A stretch of DNA of 64,000 nt from Alphaproteobacteria bacterium (lineage in GTDB: Bacteria > Pseudomonadota > Alphaproteobacteria > Reyranellales > Reyranellaceae), in assembly GCA_017307275.1 (NCBI GenBank), contig JAFKFK010000025.1, forward strand, positions 31,206 to 95,205, read 5' to 3'. The translations under genes and the position numbers were made by a program. Positions 25,099 to 33,869 of this stretch are shown here, one piece after another. The notes under the pieces were generated by a model. The model was not told where the DNA came from. It ran no database searches and saw nothing but the letters and a program-made list of their open reading frames with translations. Every line of letters begins with the position of its first letter. The first letter of the stretch is position 1.

Positions 25099-25902
25099 AT
25101 GGCCGACTATGCTTTCCTGAAGCTCGAACGCCGCGACGCCGTGGCATGGTTGACGCTCAATCGGCCGGAGCGCCGCAATGCACTGACCCACGGCATGATG
25201 CTGGAACTCGAACACGCCTTCGCGCGCATAGCCGACAACCCTTTCTGCCGCGTGCTGGTGATCCGTGGTGCGGGCGGCCACTTCTGCGCAGGTGGCGATC
25301 TCGATGCGATGGCAGAGATGCCGCCGCGGCCCGAGAACGGCACGCAGGACCCGCTGCTGCCGCCCTACCGGCAGTTCGGCAACGCGCTGCTTGCCCTCGA
25401 TTCCCTGCCGCAGGCGACGATCTCCGTCGTCGAAGGCTCGGCCGTCGGCGGCGGTTTCGGCATGGCCTGCTGTTCCGATGTCGTGGTGCTGCATCAGAGT
25501 GCGCATTTCGGCGTGCCGGAACCGAAGGTGGGCTTCATCCCCTCGCAGATCGTCCCGTTTCTGGTGCGGCGCCTGGGCGAGGGGCCAATGCGCGACCTCG
25601 CGGTGACGGGCCGCGTCATCGACGCCGCCGAAGCCCATCGGCTGGGCGTCGGGCGTTACCTCTGCCGGACGACGGAAGAGGTCGACGCGACGCTGCAGGC
25701 TCTGCTCGACGACATTCTCAGGATGGAACCGGCCGCCCTCGCGGCGGCCAAGGGTCTGGTACTGTCGTGTGCGACCCAGGACGATCGCACGGTTCTCGAC
25801 GCCGCCGCGGAAAGCCTGGTCGGCCTGCTGCGCCGGCCACAGGCGGCGGAGGGCATCAAGGCGTTCAAAGCCAAGACGCAGCCGTCTTGGACCAAGGGCT
25901 AG
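25099..25902 (+). CDS. Enoyl-CoA hydratase/isomerase family protein
   Basis: A 267-residue crotonase-superfamily enzyme. The oxyanion-hole regions are FCAGGDLDAMAEM and EGSAVGGGFGMACCSDVVV; the start is typical (LKLERRDAVAWLTLNRPERRNALT). The usual glutamates can be seen near PEPKVGFIPSQ. I start it at the ATG at 25099; the TTG two codons earlier is less likely. No clear Shine-Dalgarno sequence precedes it. The acyl-CoA substrate is unknown. Confidence 0.88.
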   Translation: MADYAFLKLERRDAVAWLTLNRPERRNALTHGMMLELEHAFARIADNPFCRVLVIRGAGGHFCAGGDLDAMAEMPPRPENGTQDPLLPPYRQFGNALLALDSLPQATISVVEGSAVGGGFGMACCSDVVVLHQSAHFGVPEPKVGFIPSQIVPFLVRRLGEGPMRDLAVTGRVIDAAEAHRLGVGRYLCRTTEEVDATLQALLDDILRMEPAALAAAKGLVLSCATQDDRTVLDAAAESLVGLLRRPQAAEGIKAFKAKTQPSWTKG

Positions 25903-25916
25903 GGAGCAAGGGCTAG
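25893..25916. repeat. Short direct repeat at a stop codon
   Basis: The ten bases caagggctag occur at 25893-25902 and again at 25907-25916. The first copy holds the stop codon of the enoyl-CoA hydratase gene. This looks like a small tandem duplication of period 14. Confidence 0.7.
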
Positions 25917-25928
25917 AGGGGTAGGAAC

Positions 25929-26765
25929 ATGCGTAACTATCGCCACATCGAGGTCAGGCCGATTGCTGGCGCCCTGGGCGCGGAGATCCACGGCGTCGAT
26001 GCCTCGTGCGATCTCGACGCCGATGTCGTGGCCGAGATGCGCCAGGCGCTGCTCGACCATCTCGTGATCTTCCTGCGCGGGCAGACCGTGACGCCGATGC
26101 AGCAGCTTGCGTTCGCCCGCAAGTTCGGCGAACCGATCGAATATCCGCAGCTCAAGGGCCTGCCTGAATCGCAGATGATCACGCCGGTGGTGAAGCTCGA
26201 ACACGAGCGCAACAATTTCGGCGGTATCTGGCATTCCGACACGACCTATCTGCCGGTTCCGCCGATGGGCAGCATGTTGCTGGCGCGCGAGGTGCCGCCC
26301 TATGGCGGCGACACGATGTTCGCCAACCAGTACCTCGCTTACGAAGCGCTTTCAGAGGGGTTGAGGGCGACGCTCGATGGTCTGATCGGCGTCAGCTCCT
26401 CAGCCAAGGCAGATGTCTCCAAGACTCGCGAGGATCGCATGAAGGCGGCAGGGGCCGAGCTCAAGGAGCTGACGGCCGAGCATCCGATCGTACGCACGCA
26501 TCCCGAAACCGGCCGCAAGGCGCTCTACACGTCCGACGCCCACACCTCGCACATCAAGGGGTGGACCGAGAAGGAGAGCCTGCCGCTGCTCAAGTTCCTG
26601 TGGGACCACCAGACCCGGCCGGAGTTCACCTGCCGGTTCCGTTGGGAAGCGGGCTCGCTTGCCTTTTGGGACAATCGCGCGGCCATGCACAATCCGATCA
26701 ACGACTATCACGGCTACCGCCGCGTGATGCACCGCATCACGCTTGCCGGCGATAAACCTAGATAG
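25929..26765 (+). CDS. TauD/TfdA family Fe(II)/2-oxoglutarate dioxygenase
   Basis: A 278-residue dioxygenase. The iron triad is His102 and Asp104 in WHSDTTYLPVPP and a distal His near 254 in WDNRAAMHNPIND; the 2-oxoglutarate-binding arginine follows in YHGYRRVMHRITLAG. Such enzymes oxidise taurine, alkyl sulfates, phenoxy acids or alpha-ketoglutarate-dependent substrates. GAGGGGTAGGAAC precedes the ATG. No sulfonate transporter is adjacent, so the substrate is open. Confidence 0.9.
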   Translation: MRNYRHIEVRPIAGALGAEIHGVDASCDLDADVVAEMRQALLDHLVIFLRGQTVTPMQQLAFARKFGEPIEYPQLKGLPESQMITPVVKLEHERNNFGGIWHSDTTYLPVPPMGSMLLAREVPPYGGDTMFANQYLAYEALSEGLRATLDGLIGVSSSAKADVSKTREDRMKAAGAELKELTAEHPIVRTHPETGRKALYTSDAHTSHIKGWTEKESLPLLKFLWDHQTRPEFTCRFRWEAGSLAFWDNRAAMHNPINDYHGYRRVMHRITLAGDKPR

Positions 26766-26790
26766 CGACGACCCTGAGCTGGAGCAGACT

Positions 26791-28107
26791 ATGTCCGATA
26801 TAGGCGGTTTGATCGCCGTTTTCGTCCTCGTCGCCGCCAACGGATTTTTCGTCGCTGCAGAATTCTCCCTCGTCGCCGTCCGGCGCAGCCGCGTGGTCGA
26901 GCTGGTGGCGGCAGGCCGCATGAACGCCAAGGCGCTCGACAAGGCGCTGGGCAGTCTCGACGCTAACCTCGCCGCGACGCAGCTCGGGATCACCATCTCT
27001 TCGCTGGGACTGGGATGGGTCGGCGAGCCGGCGCTGGCTCACCTGATCGAACCGTTGCTGGGGGGCGCCACGGGAACGTGGGCCGGGATCGGCAGTTACA
27101 CCATCGCCGTTGCGCTCGCCTTCATCGTGATTACGACCCTCCACATCGTGCTGGGCGAACTGGCACCCAAGAGTCTGGCCTTGCAGCGCAGCGAAGGGAC
27201 GGCGCTCTGGGTGGTGCGGCCGCTGACGGTTTTCCTTTGGTTGCTGCGGCCGGCGATCTTCGTGCTGAACGGGCTCGGCAATCTGGTGCTGCGGCTCTGC
27301 GGCCTGCGCCCCGGCACGGGCGAAGGATCGCTGCACTCGGCGAGCGAGCTGAAGCTGCTGGTGGCCGCCAGCCAGGACGCCGGCCTCCTGCAGGCGGCGC
27401 AGGAAGAGGTCGTGATGCGTGCCCTCGACGCCGGCAACCGGCGCATCGGCGACTTCATGACCCCGCGCACGGAAGTCGACTGGATCGACTTCGATGACAG
27501 TTATGAAGACATCGTGAAGACGCTCCGCGAGAGCCGGCACGAGCAGCTTCTCGTGAGCCGCGGCAGCATCGACGAACTCGTGGGGGCGGTGTCCAAGAGG
27601 CATCTCCTGAATCAGCTCCTGGCCGGCAGCCCGCTCGACCTCGAGGCCGTCATCGGAAAGCCGCTGCTGGTCCACGAGGCCACGCCGGTGTTCAAGGTGC
27701 TCGACGAGTTCAAGCAGGCGCCGGTGCGGCTGGCCGTGGTCGTCGACGAGTATGGCGGCCTGGAGGGCATCGTCACGCAGGCCGACCTCCTGGAGGCCCT
27801 GGCAGGCGAGTTGCCGGAAGCGGAGGGCGGCCAGCCGGACGTTCAGGAGCGCAGCGACGGCTCGCTGCTGATAGACGGCTTGGCGCCGGCCGCCGACATT
27901 CTCAATCGGCTGGCCATTACGGCACCGTCGACCGGCGGCCGCTTCCATACGATCGCGGGTTTTGCGCTGTCCCAGCTTGGCCACCTACCGGTGGCGGGCG
28001 AGAAGTTCACCTACGAAGGTTGGTCCTTCGAAATCGTCGACATGGACGGGCGGCGCATCGACAAGCTCCTCGCGCGTCAGGAGGTACCACCCTTCGACGA
28101 GGCTTAG
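26791..28107 (+). CDS. CNNM/CorC (hemolysin) family protein
   Basis: A 438-residue membrane protein of the HlyC/CorC or CNNM family. Domains in order: an N-terminal DUF21 transmembrane domain (VFVLVAANGFFVAAEFSLVAVRRSRVVELV, read in parts), a CBS pair beginning at IGDFMTPRTEVDWID and containing VVVDEYGGLEGIVTQADLLEAL, and a C-terminal CorC_HlyC domain ending FEIVDMDGRRIDKLL. Relatives extrude Mg2+ or Co2+. The ATG at 26791 follows a GGAGC leader. A separate CorA importer gene lies at 48498. Confidence 0.9.
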   Translation: MSDIGGLIAVFVLVAANGFFVAAEFSLVAVRRSRVVELVAAGRMNAKALDKALGSLDANLAATQLGITISSLGLGWVGEPALAHLIEPLLGGATGTWAGIGSYTIAVALAFIVITTLHIVLGELAPKSLALQRSEGTALWVVRPLTVFLWLLRPAIFVLNGLGNLVLRLCGLRPGTGEGSLHSASELKLLVAASQDAGLLQAAQEEVVMRALDAGNRRIGDFMTPRTEVDWIDFDDSYEDIVKTLRESRHEQLLVSRGSIDELVGAVSKRHLLNQLLAGSPLDLEAVIGKPLLVHEATPVFKVLDEFKQAPVRLAVVVDEYGGLEGIVTQADLLEALAGELPEAEGGQPDVQERSDGSLLIDGLAPAADILNRLAITAPSTGGRFHTIAGFALSQLGHLPVAGEKFTYEGWSFEIVDMDGRRIDKLLARQEVPPFDEA

Positions 28108-28192
28108 GCTTCGCAGCCCCATGTTGCTATCTGGAGTTGCGACAAACTGCGGATGATGTCTAGATTTGTGATGCTACCGGGGGAGGTGGATC

Positions 28193-29137
28193 ATGAAAAT
28201 GGCATTTTCATATCTGTGCGTAGCGTTTGGGGTGCTCGCCATGGTCGGGGCAGAGCCAGCAATGGCCCAGGAGCCGACGGCAAAGGTCGGCATGACCGTT
28301 CAAAGTATTCGCGGGAAACCGCATCCCAGTCGAACGGGTACCGACCTCGACAAGGCGGATTTCATCTCGCTCGACGTGAGTGCCAAGGTCCAAGTCTACA
28401 ATGGTACGCCGGCCGACGGTAAGGACTGGCCGGCAACGATGGTATCGAGGCCCAGCGGTTGCACGGCAACGATGATCGGGCCGCGTGTCATGCTCACGGC
28501 AGCCCATTGCGTCGAAAACGGCGCGTCGGTCATGTTCTTCATCGCGGGCAAGACGCGGACGGCGACCTGTACTCATCACGAGAAGTACAGCGCGGCCTAC
28601 GACAACGCACAAACCAGTGCAAACTGGGCGGCGACGAGTGCGGACTACGCAGTCTGCGTCGTGCCGGAGGCAGACAGGGTAAGTGGCGTTCTGCTCGAAG
28701 TCGTCGGCGCGGGTCCGCTCTTCGGCAACGGAGAAACGGTGAGGCTGCTCGGGTTCGGTTGCAACGGGACGACCATCGATTCCGATGGCTATGGAACATT
28801 GCGAACGGCGGCTGCCGGTATCGAAGCCTTGCCGGCGGCACCCAACAACTACTTCGTTACCGACTGGTCGAAAGGTGGCTTCGGCCACGCCAAGGGCGGC
28901 GTCGTCTGCCCGGGGGACAGCGGCGGGGCGGTCTACTGGCCGGTGTCCGGAGTCCGCCGGATCGTTGCTCTGAATTCGAGAACGGGCGTTACGGCTGACG
29001 GGCGCACGCTGATCGGAAAGTCGTACCTCTCCTCTGTACTGACGGAATCGGCCAATCAGTTCCTCAACAGATTCTCTACGGCCGAGAACGGCGGCATCTG
29101 CGGTCTGCGTCCCGGCGTCGAAGGCTGTCGTCAGTGA
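28193..29137 (+). CDS. Exported trypsin-like serine protease
   Basis: A 314-residue S1-family peptidase with signal peptide cut near AMAQ (residue 26). The catalytic triad is visible: His105 in LTAAHCVENG, Asp151 in SADYAVCVV and Ser243 in CPGDSGGAVYW. Several cysteines (90, 106, 126, 155, 190, 239) could form disulfides. GGGGGAGGTGGATC precedes the ATG. The stop codon overlaps the GTG start of the subtilisin-like protease gene by four bases, so both proteases are made together. The target is unknown; export to the periplasm or outside is inferred from the signal peptide. Confidence 0.85.
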   Translation: MKMAFSYLCVAFGVLAMVGAEPAMAQEPTAKVGMTVQSIRGKPHPSRTGTDLDKADFISLDVSAKVQVYNGTPADGKDWPATMVSRPSGCTATMIGPRVMLTAAHCVENGASVMFFIAGKTRTATCTHHEKYSAAYDNAQTSANWAATSADYAVCVVPEADRVSGVLLEVVGAGPLFGNGETVRLLGFGCNGTTIDSDGYGTLRTAAAGIEALPAAPNNYFVTDWSKGGFGHAKGGVVCPGDSGGAVYWPVSGVRRIVALNSRTGVTADGRTLIGKSYLSSVLTESANQFLNRFSTAENGGICGLRPGVEGCRQ

Positions 29138-31419
29138 CGACAGAGGCACGAGCGGCTGCCGATGCGTCTGGCCGGGGCGGCAGACTTCTTCTTTGCCTGT
29201 TGAGCCTCGTCTTGGGCCTGGTGTCGCTTCCGACGCCAGGTGGTGCGCAGCAGTCGTGGGAGGATGTCGTCCAACGCGGCGGGTATTCCGGCACCTCGCA
29301 AGCGGTGCGCAATGTTCTTGCGAGTGCGGCAAGCAGCGCGCCGGATGGACGCGTGGCGCTTCAGGTGCAGGGAACGCCGGACGATTTGTTGGTGGCGGCC
29401 GTTGCGACGACATTCGCGCCGACGGAGCGCAGATTCCCGACCAATTCCACGATCGACCGCATCGCCTTCCAGACATGCGGCCATATCTCGTCGGAGTATC
29501 GCTCGCGTATCCTCCTCGCCAATCCGGGAAAGTTCGTCAACGGCGTCCTGTCGGGCCTCAAAGGCACGTTCGTCAGCCTGAAGATGCCGGCATGTCTCGC
29601 GGTCAACGATTACGTCAAATACAACGTGCTGCCCGGAAACACGATCTCGTTCCTGGCAGAGTCGGTTTCCAAGCGGCCGGCCGATCAGGCCTACTGTTCC
29701 GAGCTGGCCAAGGTGAACGAGTTCGATGTCTGCAAGGCCAGCCAGACGAGCGCCTTGAAGCCCGACACACGGATCTGGCTGCCGAGACCCAAAGAAGTGC
29801 GAACTTGGACGACCGTTGCGAAGTTGAACGTCGAGACAGGCATCGACGGGTCGGAGGCACTTGCGGGGTGGATTACCGAATCCGTGCAACGGCCCGCGCT
29901 TCCCAATCCCAATCAAGCGAACGCTCAAAACCTGAATATCGTACCGACCAAGCCGGACGAGACGCCCAGAGGCGTCGTGCCCTTGGCCGACTGCAGCGCG
30001 AGCTTCGTGCCCTTCGATACCGACAGGCTCGTCGACGTTCTGGCGCGGCTGTACAAGGCCGTACGGGCGAGGCAGGTAAGTTCGGTCGATCCCGTTCGGG
30101 TCGGAATCATCGACACGGGCCTTTACGACAAGGCGCGGGAGAGTTTCTTCGAGCGGATTCCGGTCGTGCCGGGCCCCTGGTACGACCGCGAGGGCGATCG
30201 GTACCTTCGCAATATCGTCACCAAGGACAATCTCGGGACCTGGGCACGGTCATATATCGGCGACAGATCGAACGTCGCGCCAGACAGCGGCAGCTTTGCC
30301 GATCACGGCACCCATGTGGCGGGCTTGATCGTGGGAGGTGGTGACTTCTGGACGGCGCTGCGGAGCAGGAGGTTTCCCGAGCCGCAGATGTCCGAATATA
30401 TCGGCACGTTCGTGCCGGAGATCGTGCCCGTAAAGATCATGTCGTCGGGAAAATCCGATCCCGACATGCTGGGCCTGGCCGTAGATTATCTGACCAACAA
30501 CAATCGAACATCGGTCATCAATCTCAGTACGGTCGTTCGCGCCAACCTCACGGTCAAGGAGACCTTCGAGAAGTACCGGAGAAGCGGTGTCATCTTTGTC
30601 GCTGCAGCAGGCAACGACTACGATCAGGAGTTCGACAACAGTCTCGACAAGGAGGACGTGGCCAACCCAATCCTGCCCGCGATGATGTCCAGTGGAGACG
30701 GTACGTACTTCATTACCGTCGGCGCGTTGGACAGCGCGGACTTTGCTGCCGACGCGCAGTCCAAAGGGAAGCCGGCAAAGTTCTCTCAGCGCGGCAGGAA
30801 GTATGTCGACCTCTTCGCTCCGGGCATCTGCGTGCGATCGTTTGGCGAACAGAATCCTCTGACCGAAGATGTCGCTTACTCCGGAACGTCGCAGGCCGCT
30901 CCACTGGTGTCGTTTGCGTCTGCCCTGCTTCTGCGCTTCGGGGTGAGAGGGGAGGATGTGAAGACGAGACTCCTGGAAACGGTCGATGCCTCGGCAGACC
31001 TGGCCAAGATTTCGATCAGTGGCGGTTCTCTCAACATCAGCAAGGCGCTGGACTATCTGGACGACATCGTCGTGTTCACGGACACGCCACGTGGCGAATA
31101 TCGTCGAGGTACCATCGTTCATACGAATGGCGACACCGCCTTGCCGGATGGCTTCCTGACGCCGCTTTGCAGTACGGGGGCCGATCCCGCCGATCAGGGA
31201 TTGAGGAAAGTGCGCCGCACGGTCGTCCTCGACGACAGCACGATGAAATGGGTGTCGGGTACCGACGCGGGGTTCAAGTACGAAACCTGCGCCTACAAGA
31301 AGGATCTCACGTTCCGGCTGAAAGCCGCGGATGGTCAGGGGGATCGCAACTTTGTGCTCAAGGACGTTCGCGAGATGGTGCCGCGCCCGAAATGGGCGCC
31401 TTTGCCTAAGGTCAGGTAG
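29134..31419 (+). CDS. Exported subtilisin-like serine protease (S8) with novel N-terminal region
   Basis: A 761-residue protein starting with GTG at 29134 within the stop of the trypsin-like gene. A signal peptide ends near GGAQQ (residue 40). Residues 41-315 form an N-terminal region without a clear family; within it, about 160-217 (YVKYNVLPGNTISFLAESV ... KPDTRIWLPRP) resembles a LysM module. The S8 domain spans about 320-640: Asp327 (VGIIDTGLYD), His391 (DHGTHVAGLIV), Asn494 (AAAGNDYDQE) and Ser586 (YSGTSQAAPL). A C-terminal part of about 120 residues with two cysteines follows. All catalytic residues are present. The gene is convergent with the penicillin acylase gene. Confidence 0.85.
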   Translation: MTTEARAAADASGRGGRLLLCLLSLVLGLVSLPTPGGAQQSWEDVVQRGGYSGTSQAVRNVLASAASSAPDGRVALQVQGTPDDLLVAAVATTFAPTERRFPTNSTIDRIAFQTCGHISSEYRSRILLANPGKFVNGVLSGLKGTFVSLKMPACLAVNDYVKYNVLPGNTISFLAESVSKRPADQAYCSELAKVNEFDVCKASQTSALKPDTRIWLPRPKEVRTWTTVAKLNVETGIDGSEALAGWITESVQRPALPNPNQANAQNLNIVPTKPDETPRGVVPLADCSASFVPFDTDRLVDVLARLYKAVRARQVSSVDPVRVGIIDTGLYDKARESFFERIPVVPGPWYDREGDRYLRNIVTKDNLGTWARSYIGDRSNVAPDSGSFADHGTHVAGLIVGGGDFWTALRSRRFPEPQMSEYIGTFVPEIVPVKIMSSGKSDPDMLGLAVDYLTNNNRTSVINLSTVVRANLTVKETFEKYRRSGVIFVAAAGNDYDQEFDNSLDKEDVANPILPAMMSSGDGTYFITVGALDSADFAADAQSKGKPAKFSQRGRKYVDLFAPGICVRSFGEQNPLTEDVAYSGTSQAAPLVSFASALLLRFGVRGEDVKTRLLETVDASADLAKISISGGSLNISKALDYLDDIVVFTDTPRGEYRRGTIVHTNGDTALPDGFLTPLCSTGADPADQGLRKVRRTVVLDDSTMKWVSGTDAGFKYETCAYKKDLTFRLKAADGQGDRNFVLKDVREMVPRPKWAPLPKVR

Positions 31420-31429
31420 AGCGGAAGTC

Positions 31430-33865
31430 TTACCGCTGCGGTGGGGCGAGGGTGATCGTGCCGATGGCGGTGCGGGCGGTCTCGGCGCGCGTACCGCCGA
31501 TCCCGATGTAGGAAAGGCTCTGCCAGTTCTCGACGAAGTTGCGCGCCCAGGGTGAGAGCATGTTGCCCGACTGGCCTAGCGGCATCGCGAAACGGCTGTT
31601 CTCGAGATCGCTGAAATCGTAGATGCCGCGATAGCCGGCGCCGTGCACGGCATCGAACGGCCGGTTGCCGCGGTAGGAGGGCGAGGCGCGATTGAGCGTC
31701 TGGCTGCCGCCGTCCGAGACGAAACGCACCGAGGCGAAGTTGCCGAGAAGCGGAATGCGGTCGAACAGGGGATGGCGGTGCACGGCGAAATGCTCGTTAC
31801 CCCATTGCCACTTGGACATGTCCGGCCCGTTGCGCCGGCTGATCCAGTCCAGCGCCCGTTCGAGCGCGAGGGCGACGGCGTCGTCACACGTCTCCGTTTG
31901 CACCGTGCCGCCATCGTCGCACCAGCCTGGCTTGTCGCGCAGGATGCGGACCATCAGGGGCACGTTGGGCGAGGCGAGGGCATCGAAGAGAGGCTCGCCC
32001 AGTTCGTCGGCCAGCAGGCCGCGCTGCAGTTCGGTGATCCAGGCGCTGTAGATCAGCGGCTCGGGGCGGCTCGCCAGCATGAAGCGGTTCCAGCGGCCCA
32101 GAAGCTCGTACGCCCGTGCGGCGCGGGCATTGCGCGGCGCTGCCCGCAGCAGGAACGGCAGGATGTCGTTGACGTCGAGCGAGAGATTGTCGGCCTGCAT
32201 GACGATCATGCCGTAGACCGGATGGCGCTCGACCTCGCGCAGGAGCTGGTCGGCGCGACGCTGGCGATAGGGCTCGGCCCAGTCCTTGCTGATGAAGTGG
32301 CGGTAGTCGTCCGGGACGAGGCGGGCATTGGCGTTGACGATGAGGCCGGCCGGCGGATTGTAGACGCGAGGCAGTTGGTCGAAGGGCACGAAGCCCGCCC
32401 AGTCGTATTCGCCGGTCCAGCCCGGTACCGGCATCGAGCCGTCACCCTTGCGGCGGATCGGCACCTTGGCCGGCGAAATCAGGCCAATATTCCCCGACGT
32501 GTCGGCATAGACCATGTTCTGCATCGGCGAGCCGATGCGGCGCGCCGCATTGAGGAAATCTTCCCAGTTCTGCGCCATGCCGAGGCGGCCGAAGCCCTCG
32601 GCCGAGGTATCCGCGCCATCGAGCGCGGTCGCCTGCAGCGCCAGCACATGGCCCTGCGGAGTTATGCCTTCGGTTCGGCGGATGAAATCGTCGATCACCG
32701 GCCCGTGCCGCGTCTCGCGCACCCGCATCGTGACGGGATCGCCCCAGGCGACGTTGATCGTTTCCTCGCGTACCCCGAAGGAGCGGGCGCCGTCCGGCGT
32801 GATGTAGCGGTTGGGGTCGGTGGGATCGACGCGCTCGACGAAGACGTCCTGGCTGTCGAGATTGGTGGTGGTGAAGCCCCAGCCGATCGTGCCGTTGTGG
32901 CCGAGCACGACCGCGGGCGAGCCGGGCGAGGTGGCGCCGCGAATGTCGAAGCCCGGTCCGACCAGCCGGGCGAGATACCAGACGCCGGGGAAGGAGAAGC
33001 CGAGGTGGGGGTCGTTGGCGAGCAGCGGCTTGCCCGAAATCGCATGGGCGCCCGACAGCACCCATTCGTTGGAAGCTTCCCGCTTGCGCGTGGCAGTGTT
33101 GTCGGTCTCGGTATAGAGACGGTCCAGGTCGATGTTCCGTACCGCCTGCAACACGAGCGAAAGAGTCGAATCGCGGCTGTCGCCCGCCGGCTCGATCAGG
33201 AACTTCACGCCGTCTTCGCCGATCTTGTTGGCAAGGCGCAGCCGCAGCAGCTCGGCGCGCCAGTTGCCGTCGAGGCCGAGCGCCATCAGCTTGGCCCAGA
33301 CCAGCGAATCGGCCGGCCGCCATGGCTCGGGCCGGTAACGGCCGCCGGACAGCAGCTTGATCACGGTGAGTTCGAGGCCGAACTGCTGGTCCTCGTCGGA
33401 GATCCAGGCATTGACGCCCGCGGCATAGGCTTCGATCTGTCCGCGCATGGCGGGCGAAAGCGCGTTTACGCTCTCCGACGCTTTGCGATAGACGCCGAGG
33501 CCGCGCATCGTGCGGTCGCTCTCTACCAGTCCGCCGCCGATGAGGGCAGGCGGCACGAGCTCGGCGAGGCGGCCCTGGCCCAGCCGACGCATCAGTTCCA
33601 TCTGCCAGAAGCGATCCTGCGCGTGGACGTAGCCGAGCGCGAAGGCCGCATCCTCGAGCGAGCCCGCGATGATGTGCGGCACGGCGTTCTTGTCGCGCTG
33701 AATCTCGACGGGCGCCTTCAGGCCCGATGCTTCGAGATGACCGCTGTAGGCCGGCAGTGCCCCGCGCACCTGGAAATAGGTGCCGAGCAGAATGACGGCG
33801 AGCGCCAGCACCAGACCGACCAGGAACTTGCCCAGGCCGGCAGCAACGCGCAGCAACGCCTGCAC
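31430..33865 (-). CDS. Penicillin acylase family protein
   Basis: An 811-residue Ntn hydrolase precursor of the penicillin amidase/AHL acylase family. An N-terminal membrane segment (LGKFLVGLVLALAVILLGTY) suggests export or anchoring. After the alpha-chain (YVHAQDRFWQMELMRRLGQGR) the autocatalytic nucleophile is Ser265 in KREASNEWVLSG, followed by the beta-chain with LLANDPHLGFSFPGVWY and VLGHNGTIGWGFTTTN. It starts with GTG four bases after the stop of the CoA transferase gene. Substrates might be acyl-homoserine lactones or N-acyl amines; the sequence does not decide. Confidence 0.9.
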   Translation of the reverse strand: MQALLRVAAGLGKFLVGLVLALAVILLGTYFQVRGALPAYSGHLEASGLKAPVEIQRDKNAVPHIIAGSLEDAAFALGYVHAQDRFWQMELMRRLGQGRLAELVPPALIGGGLVESDRTMRGLGVYRKASESVNALSPAMRGQIEAYAAGVNAWISDEDQQFGLELTVIKLLSGGRYRPEPWRPADSLVWAKLMALGLDGNWRAELLRLRLANKIGEDGVKFLIEPAGDSRDSTLSLVLQAVRNIDLDRLYTETDNTATRKREASNEWVLSGAHAISGKPLLANDPHLGFSFPGVWYLARLVGPGFDIRGATSPGSPAVVLGHNGTIGWGFTTTNLDSQDVFVERVDPTDPNRYITPDGARSFGVREETINVAWGDPVTMRVRETRHGPVIDDFIRRTEGITPQGHVLALQATALDGADTSAEGFGRLGMAQNWEDFLNAARRIGSPMQNMVYADTSGNIGLISPAKVPIRRKGDGSMPVPGWTGEYDWAGFVPFDQLPRVYNPPAGLIVNANARLVPDDYRHFISKDWAEPYRQRRADQLLREVERHPVYGMIVMQADNLSLDVNDILPFLLRAAPRNARAARAYELLGRWNRFMLASRPEPLIYSAWITELQRGLLADELGEPLFDALASPNVPLMVRILRDKPGWCDDGGTVQTETCDDAVALALERALDWISRRNGPDMSKWQWGNEHFAVHRHPLFDRIPLLGNFASVRFVSDGGSQTLNRASPSYRGNRPFDAVHGAGYRGIYDFSDLENSRFAMPLGQSGNMLSPWARNFVENWQSLSYIGIGGTRAETARTAIGTITLAPPQR

Positions 33866-33869
33866 CGGT

